Origin: Ananas comosus
Lineage: Eukaryota > Streptophyta > Magnoliopsida > Poales > Bromeliaceae
DNA length: 64,000 nucleotides
NCBI RefSeq assembly: GCF_001540865.1
Contig: NC_033628.1
Location: forward strand, 2,906,818 to 2,970,817
Reading direction: 5' to 3'
The notes beneath the pieces were generated by a model. The model was not told the DNA's origin and did no database searches. It saw only the letters and a list, made by a program, of their open reading frames with translations. This document shows, in pieces, positions 59,166-64,000 of this stretch. Within the stretch, counting starts at the first letter, position 1; each line of letters starts with the position of its first letter. The translations under genes were made by a program, and so were the position numbers.

Positions 59166-59715
59166 GGCTGCTGTGCTCTTAGGAGTACGGAGGCCTCCGT
59201 ACTCCTGAGCCGTTTTCGATGATGGAATTTTCGAATCGACGATCGGCTCCGTTAGACTTGATCTAGCCTATTTGAAGTTTCTAGAAAATATTTTTTGCGA
59301 TTTTTTGATATAATTTACCTAGTGATCGAAAGGATTCAAAATATATAATTTTTAATGGTTGATATCTGCCGTTTTCAAGTTTAACGGTGTAGAAGTATTC
59401 AAATCAGATGAAATTTTGATACAAAATTCTTTATACTATCTACAACAAGATCAATATTTCTGATCGAAAATTTTAGTGCTATATCACCATTTTTTATAGG
59501 ATTTTTATTTACAGCCGTTAAAAATTATTGATTTTGAATCCTTTCGATTGCTAGGTAAATAATATCAAAAAATCGCACAAATTATTTTCTAGAAACTTCA
59601 AATATGCTAGATCAAGTTTAACGGAACCGATCGTCGATTCGAAAATTCCATCATCGAAAACGGCTCAGGAGCACGGAGACCTCCGTACTCCTGAGAGCAC
59701 AGCAGTCCAGCTCTC
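59163..59715. mobile_element. F1 hairpin MITE, long body (copy i)
   Basis: The terminal module GGAGTACGGAGGCCTCCGTA is almost a perfect palindrome and is matched at the right end. The ~250-bp arms are among the clearest mutual complements in the window (GTTTTCGATGATGG at the left, its complement at about 59,649). TA on the left and CT microsatellite on the right. Confidence 0.85.
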
Positions 59716-59740
59716 TCTCTCTTTCTCTCTCTCTCTCTCT

Positions 59741-59772
<32 letters not shown>

Positions 59773-59774
<2 letters not shown>

Positions 59775-59992
59775 GAGCTAGAATACTTTTAAAAGTATCA
59801 CCCCATTGGTGCTTTTAGGTTTAATTTCTAGGCCTTGGATCTACTTCTTAATTACTAATAACCATTGGATCAAACACTATTCCACCTACCACCACCTACC
59901 ACCATCATCACAACCTTACATTCCTCCATCCAATGGTTAAAACTCAAAAGCACCACCTCATTGATACTTTTGAGAGTATTCTAGCTCAATTA
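59773..59992. mobile_element. F1 hairpin MITE, short body (copy j)
   Basis: The ends are ATTGAGCTAGAATACTTTTA and, on the complement, AATTGAGCTAGAATACTCTC. The body is nearly the same as copies a and k. TA microsatellite flanks both sides. Confidence 0.85.
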
Positions 59993-60005
59993 TATATATA
60001 TATAT

Positions 60006-60220
60006 AATACTTTTAGAAGCACCAACCCCTTGGTGCAACCCTTTAGTGCTTCTAAGTTTTTAACCTTTAGATCTACTCCTTAATTACTAATAGCCTTTGG
60101 ATCAAACACTATTCTACCTACCATCACCTACCACTATCATCTCAACCTCATATCTCTCCAACCAATGGCTAAAAACTCAAAAGCACCACCTTCATGGTAT
60201 TTTTGAGAGTGTTCTAGCTC

Positions 60221-60221
<1 letters not shown>
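60006..60221. mobile_element. F1 hairpin MITE, short body (copy k)
   Basis: The body follows copy j. The left end (AATACTTTTAGAAGCACC) has lost its GAGCTAG start; the right end GAGAGTGTTCTAGCTCAAC is intact. It is followed by CT and TA microsatellites. Confidence 0.8.
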
Positions 60222-60277
<56 letters not shown>

Positions 60278-60281
60278 GAGT

Positions 60282-60820
60282 TGCGCTAGAATACTATCGA
60301 TAGCAAACGGTCTCCGTTGCCACCCATTTGTTTTCGATGATAGAGCCTCCAAATCGACGATCGGTATCATTGAACATGATCTATACCATTTGAAGTGTTT
60401 AGAAATCAAAATTCAAATCTTTTCAATATTATTTGCCTAATGATCAAAGGGTTTAAAATTTATAATTTTAATGGTCGATATGAGGTGTTTTCTCGTTTAA
60501 CGGTGTAGAGATATCCAAATCAATTGATTTTTTGTTAGAAAATTCTTTAAACTATTTAAAATAAGATCTATACCCTTGATCTTGAATACAAGACTCCTAT
60601 CATTATTTTTTAAAGAATATTTATTTTCAGCCGTTCATTTTTGCGTCCACTCGATGGATAAGAGAACAATATCGAAAATGTATGAAATTTGATTTCTAAA
60701 CACTTCAAGTGGTATAGATCATGTTCAACGGTGCCGATCGTCGATTTAAAGGCTCCATCATCGAAAATAAATGGGTGGCAACGAAGCCCGTTTGCTACCG
60801 ATAGTATTCTAGCTCAATTA
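60282..60820. mobile_element. F1 hairpin MITE, long body (copy l)
   Basis: The terminal module ACTATCGATAGCAAACGG is matched by ACTATCGGTAGCAAACGG on the complement of the right end. The inner arm carries GTTTTCGATGATAGAG. It is followed by TA repeats and an 'n' at 60,832. Confidence 0.85.
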
Positions 60821-60832
60821 TATATATATATN

Positions 60833-61269
60833 CTAAAATATAAATTTTTCTATTTAATTTCAAAAGTAAGTTCTCTATAACAGATTACAGGTGTGAAAAT
60901 TCTATAAAAGATATTTTCCTATTTTATTTTAAAATATCTTTTTTAGATATTATCTATTTAATTTCAAAATATATTTTCTTTTTAAGATAACGGATTTTAT
61001 TTTTCTATTTAATTTCAAAAATTTATTTCCTAACAGATTTTATTTTTCTATTTAATTTCAAAAGTAATTTTTGCGTTAAAGATTATTGTTAATTATTTAT
61101 CATTTAAAGCATATCTTTCTTAATAGCGTGATTTATTATCTTAAATTTTTTAGATGGCAATCATATAAAATATGGTCCAAAATTAAAAAATAATTTAAAA
61201 AAATTATAAATTTTTCTAATAATTATTACGTGTATTTGCACGTACATTTTACTAGTATATATATATATA
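60833..61269. other. AT-rich DNA with a repeated TTCTATTTAATTTCAAAA motif
   Basis: The motif TCTATTTAATTTCAAAA recurs about four times (60,850-61,062) at irregular spacing. No gene or bounded element is recognised. It begins at the 'n' of 60,832. Confidence 0.5.
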
Positions 61270-61810
61270 TATAGGCTACTATACTATCTATAGTACCGGA
61301 GCTCCGGTACTATAGTCTTATTTTCGATCATAGGGTATTCAAATTAACGATCCACACCGTTAAATATGATCTGGGGTATATGAAGTTCTTAGGAATAAAA
61401 TTTTAGTTTTTTTCGACATCGTTTACTTAGTAAATAAATTATGTCAAAATGGATGGTGGAAATTGAATAATCTTTAAAATTTGAGCATATGATTTTTAAA
61501 TTCAAGATAAAAAATGTTAACCTTAATCTAGATAGTTTAAAGTATTTTCTATCAAAATTTGAAGAAATTTAGATTCTTCTACACTGTTAAACTCCAAACT
61601 CGCCATAGTAGTCATTGAAAATTGACAATTTTGAAATAGTTTGATCATAAAGTAAACTATGTCGAAAAAATATATAATTTTATTTCTAAAAACTTTAAAT
61701 ACCCTACATCAGTTTTAACGATGTGGATCGTTGATTTGAATAGCCTAAGATCGAAAGCGAGACTATAGTACCGGAGCCTCGGTACTATAGATAGTATAAG
61801 AGACTAGCTC
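61270..61810. mobile_element. F1 hairpin MITE, long body (copy m)
   Basis: The terminal module TAGTACCGGAGCTCCGGTAC is palindromic and matched at about 61,764-61,786. The conserved arm TTTTCGATCATAGGG is followed by about 230 bp of complementary arm. TA microsatellite on both sides. Confidence 0.85.
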
Positions 61811-61827
61811 TCTCTATATATATAAGT

Positions 61828-61978
61828 GAGGCTACTATGCTTCTGGAAGCACAGAGCCTTCCGTGCTTCCAGATCGTTTTCGATATTGCGACTTTCGAAT
61901 CGTCGATTGGCTCCGTTAAACTTAATCTAGAGTATTTGAAGTACCTAGAAAATAAATTTTGTAATTTTTCGATATCAT
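61828..61978. mobile_element. F1 hairpin MITE (copy n), truncated at an assembly 'n'
   Basis: Left arm only: GAGGCTACTATGCTTCTGG, then the conserved GTTTTCGATATTGCGAC arm, closely matching copy f. The element is cut at the 'n' (61,979), where the right glycine-rich segment begins. Confidence 0.8.
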
Positions 61979-62118
61979 NACGAACTCTATATGCCGTACA
62001 ATAGTATACATGCATGTATACGTACGTACGTAGCACTACTACAATACAAGGTGAAGGTGCTTATTATTTCGTGCTAAATACAAAATAGTCTCTAATACAT
62101 GCATATATCTTTCTTACT

Positions 62119-62712
62119 TTACTCATGGCCCCCACCAGAACCATATCCAGACCCATATCCGGATCCGTAACCCGAACCTCCATGAGACCCATAACCCGAT
62201 CCGCCACCGCCACCGCCTCCGCCCCCTCCGCCGCCACCGCCACCACCTCCTCCTAGGCCACCACCACTTTCGTACCCGGAACCACTGCCGTATCCCGAAC
62301 CGTATCCCGATCCGCTCCCTCCGACCCCGTACCCAGACCCACCTCCTTCCCCGCCTCCTCCGCCACTCCCATAACCGCCGCCTCCCAGCCCTCCACCCGA
62401 ACCGTAACCCGACCCATATCCAGAACCATAACCAGAACCGATACCGCCTGACCCGTACCCAGAACCGCCGCCGCCGCCACCGCCGCCACCCCTCCCGTAA
62501 CCTCCCCCTCCAATTCCCTCGCCTTCACCGTATCCCGACCCTTCACCATAACCATAACCAGCGCCTAACCCAGAACCGCTGCCACCGCCAGAACCGCCGC
62601 CACCGCCAGCTCCATAACCCTGGAGAAGCACGCGACCGGCAGCAGCAAGCTCTCCGAAGAGTAGTACTAAAATGAGTGCAGCAACAACAACTACAACTCT
62701 TGAACTCGCCAT
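62119..62712 (-). CDS. Secreted glycine-rich protein, intact copy, 197 aa
   Basis: A single-exon gene. Residues 1-25 form a signal peptide: a positive N-terminus (SSR), a long hydrophobic run of V/A/L, then AAAG with a likely cut after residue 25. The short RVLLQGYG stretch that follows leads into an almost pure Gly/Ser/Tyr repeat domain (GSGYGSGYG, GGGYGSGGG, a poly-Gly run near the C-terminus), ending GGHE. There is no RNA-binding or cysteine-rich domain. Such proteins are secreted and are generally associated with cell walls, with tyrosines available for cross-linking; that role is inferred from composition. The start is fixed by the signal peptide and by a TATA box about 80 bases upstream. 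A frameshifted copy lies at 57,451-57,914. Confidence 0.9.
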   Translation of the reverse strand: MASSRVVVVVAALILVLLFGELAAAGRVLLQGYGAGGGGGSGGGSGSGLGAGYGYGEGSGYGEGEGIGGGGYGRGGGGGGGGGSGYGSGGIGSGYGSGYGSGYGSGGGLGGGGYGSGGGGGEGGGSGYGVGGSGSGYGSGYGSGSGYESGGGLGGGGGGGGGGGGGGGGGGSGYGSHGGSGYGSGYGSGYGSGGGHE

Positions 62713-62783
62713 GTTTGATTGTAGCTGATATGCCCTTTACTCCTCGAGCTATATATGTAGTAGAAACAAATGAGGAGCATGGG

Positions 62784-62959
62784 GTGTTTATATAGTTGTG
62801 CGCATGTAGTAGTACATGATTTCAATTTTGAACGTGGGTGATTGGAGAACGTACGTATAAGGGCACTAAACAAGTGGTGGGGCCCGGGGTATTGATCACT
62901 TAGAGGTTGAGGATCCACGTGTCATTAGTTGACCAAGGGAAGGAGAAGCGCTGTTGACT
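62784..62959 (-). promoter_or_regulatory. Promoter of right glycine-rich gene
   Basis: The TATA box CTATATAAAC (about 62,788-62,797, minus strand), G-box CACGTG (62,916-62,921), and W-box cores TTGACC (62,929-62,934) and TTGACT (62,954-62,959) sit in the same arrangement as in the left copy. G-box and W-box elements suggest stress or abscisic-acid control, by inference only. Confidence 0.6.
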
Positions 62960-63171
62960 TTTGCGTCGCTCGTAGTGCGTGCGCGTGGTGCGCCCGCATA
63001 ATAATTAGTACGTTGTGGTGTAAAATGTATCCGCGTCTAAAGAAAGTGGGGTGGTTGGAGCCTCACTTGGGGCCAAAGATAGGGTTTCTATCAAATCGGG
63101 ATTCAGTGACACGCGTCTCACTTTAATATTCCAATATCTAAGCGGTCGAAGAATATTTTGTGAGACTTTTA

Positions 63172-63582
63172 GCCTCCGTTTGGTTCGGGATTAAGAAAAA
63201 AGTAGCTATTTCAGGAATAGGGTTAAATTTAGGGTTAAAGTGAGGTTAAAGTTTTTTTGTGTTTGATTGGGGGTTGGAGTTAGTCTAGAATAATAAAAAA
63301 TAGTGTTTAGTTGGAGTAGGTGGGATAAAAAGATAATGATTGATAAAAAAGGATAATGATTGGTTGGAGTAGGTATGATAAGAAAGATAGTGGGTTATTA
63401 TGAATAGAAAATAGTGTTTAGTTGGAGTTTGGTGGGGTTAGATGGGGTTAGCTAATCCGGGATAATTTATTTGATGTGGGGTTAGGTGGGATTAGCTAAC
63501 CCCACCTATTTTTTGGGGTATTTGAAAATAAAATGAGGGTTAAGGGATTATTCCACCCCTTAACTCCCAACCAAACAAGGGC
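63172..63582. mobile_element. Tourist-like MITE, 411 bp, TSD TTA, at a different site from the left copy
   Basis: Same family and length as 58,393-58,803, with TTA at both flanks (63,169-63,171 and 63,583-63,585). It sits about 20 bp away from the left copy's insertion site when the host sequence is aligned. Confidence 0.9.
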
Positions 63583-63902
63583 TTAAAGCAAAATTAAGAG
63601 TTAACAGTATTTCACATTAAATTTATATTGGGCGTCACAGGCTCCCAGTTTGCTTGATAAGAGCATTTTATTGGTGCTATATATATTATTAAGTCCTTTT
63701 TGTACAATATTTTTTTTATCCAATTTGGGACTATCAAAAGTGAGATTGTATACGGTAAATAGCCAATTTTCAATAAAAACTTCAATAATTTTAGAGAATG
63801 CTCTTTTACTTTTATCTAAACTGAGTTAATTACCTTTGGATGCCGAGTGATTTTCCTTCATAGTGATTATACTGAAGTATATGGACTCTGCGCGCGCGCG
63901 CA

Positions 63903-63904
<2 letters not shown>

Positions 63905-63990
<86 letters not shown>
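63905..63990. repeat. (TA)n followed by (GA)n microsatellite
   Basis: The TA run (to about 63,951) continues into a GA run. The window ends in GTTGAGCTAG, which is the left end of another F1 element. Confidence 0.95.
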
Positions 63991-63993
<3 letters not shown>

Positions 63994-64000
63994 GAGCTAG

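Larger units (their letters stand above)
61980..63903. repeat. Right copy of the duplicated glycine-rich-gene segment
   Basis: Starts directly after the 'n' at 61,979 and is collinear with 57,311-59,103. Because it opens at an assembly join, it may be the other haplotype placed in tandem rather than a true tandem duplication. Confidence 0.95.

Overview
This is nuclear genomic DNA from a flowering plant. The evidence is two large multi-exon genes with plant-specific protein architectures, very AT-rich intergenic DNA, and dense nested small transposons. Codon usage and the repeat landscape feel monocot-like; a commelinid is my guess, but the sequence alone does not prove it. Six isolated 'n' characters (28,076; 30,633; 33,679; 48,128; 60,832; 61,979) mark assembly joins, and at least two sit beside suspicious duplications.

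Layout. Positions 1-21,300 hold no host gene that I can support. They contain two related solo LTRs (492-2,317 and 12,899-14,851), a third solo LTR (17,597-19,478), hairpin elements, a hAT-type element (7,457-8,065), a SINE (11,820-11,965) and AT-rich DNA. A RABC-type small GTPase gene occupies 21,335-29,091 on the minus strand (6 exons, 211 aa). The RABC-NodGS intergenic interval is mostly one 1.96-kb element packed with short palindromes (29,771-31,732). A NodGS/FluG-like gene (amidohydrolase domain fused to a type-I glutamine-synthetase-like domain) occupies 32,043-47,679 on the minus strand. It has 18 exons and encodes 845 aa, and its third intron has the sequence signature of a U12-type AT-AC intron. 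Positions 47,847-57,300 are transposon-rich, including a 1.78-kb foldback element, a CACTA-type element, SINEs and a LINE 3' fragment. Positions 57,311-59,103 and 61,980-63,903 are two copies of one ~1.8-1.9-kb segment carrying a secreted glycine-rich-protein gene. It is intact in the right copy and frameshifted by a 130-bp deletion in the left copy.

The most unusual content is the set of non-autonomous hairpin elements. Many have clear 9-10-bp target duplications, as in Mutator-like elements. Family F1 (14 copies) combines a variable, self-palindromic terminal module with one of two conserved inner bodies. The terminal module differs from copy to copy but is matched between the two ends of each copy. 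Family F2 (8 copies) carries arrays of a palindrome with invariant core GGTGAA-N(3)-TTCACC and copy-specific compensating flanks. Other supported repeats are tRNA-Met-primed TRIM elements, a SINE family sharing its 3' tail with a LINE, and one Tourist-like MITE family found at two different sites in the two glycine-rich-gene copies.
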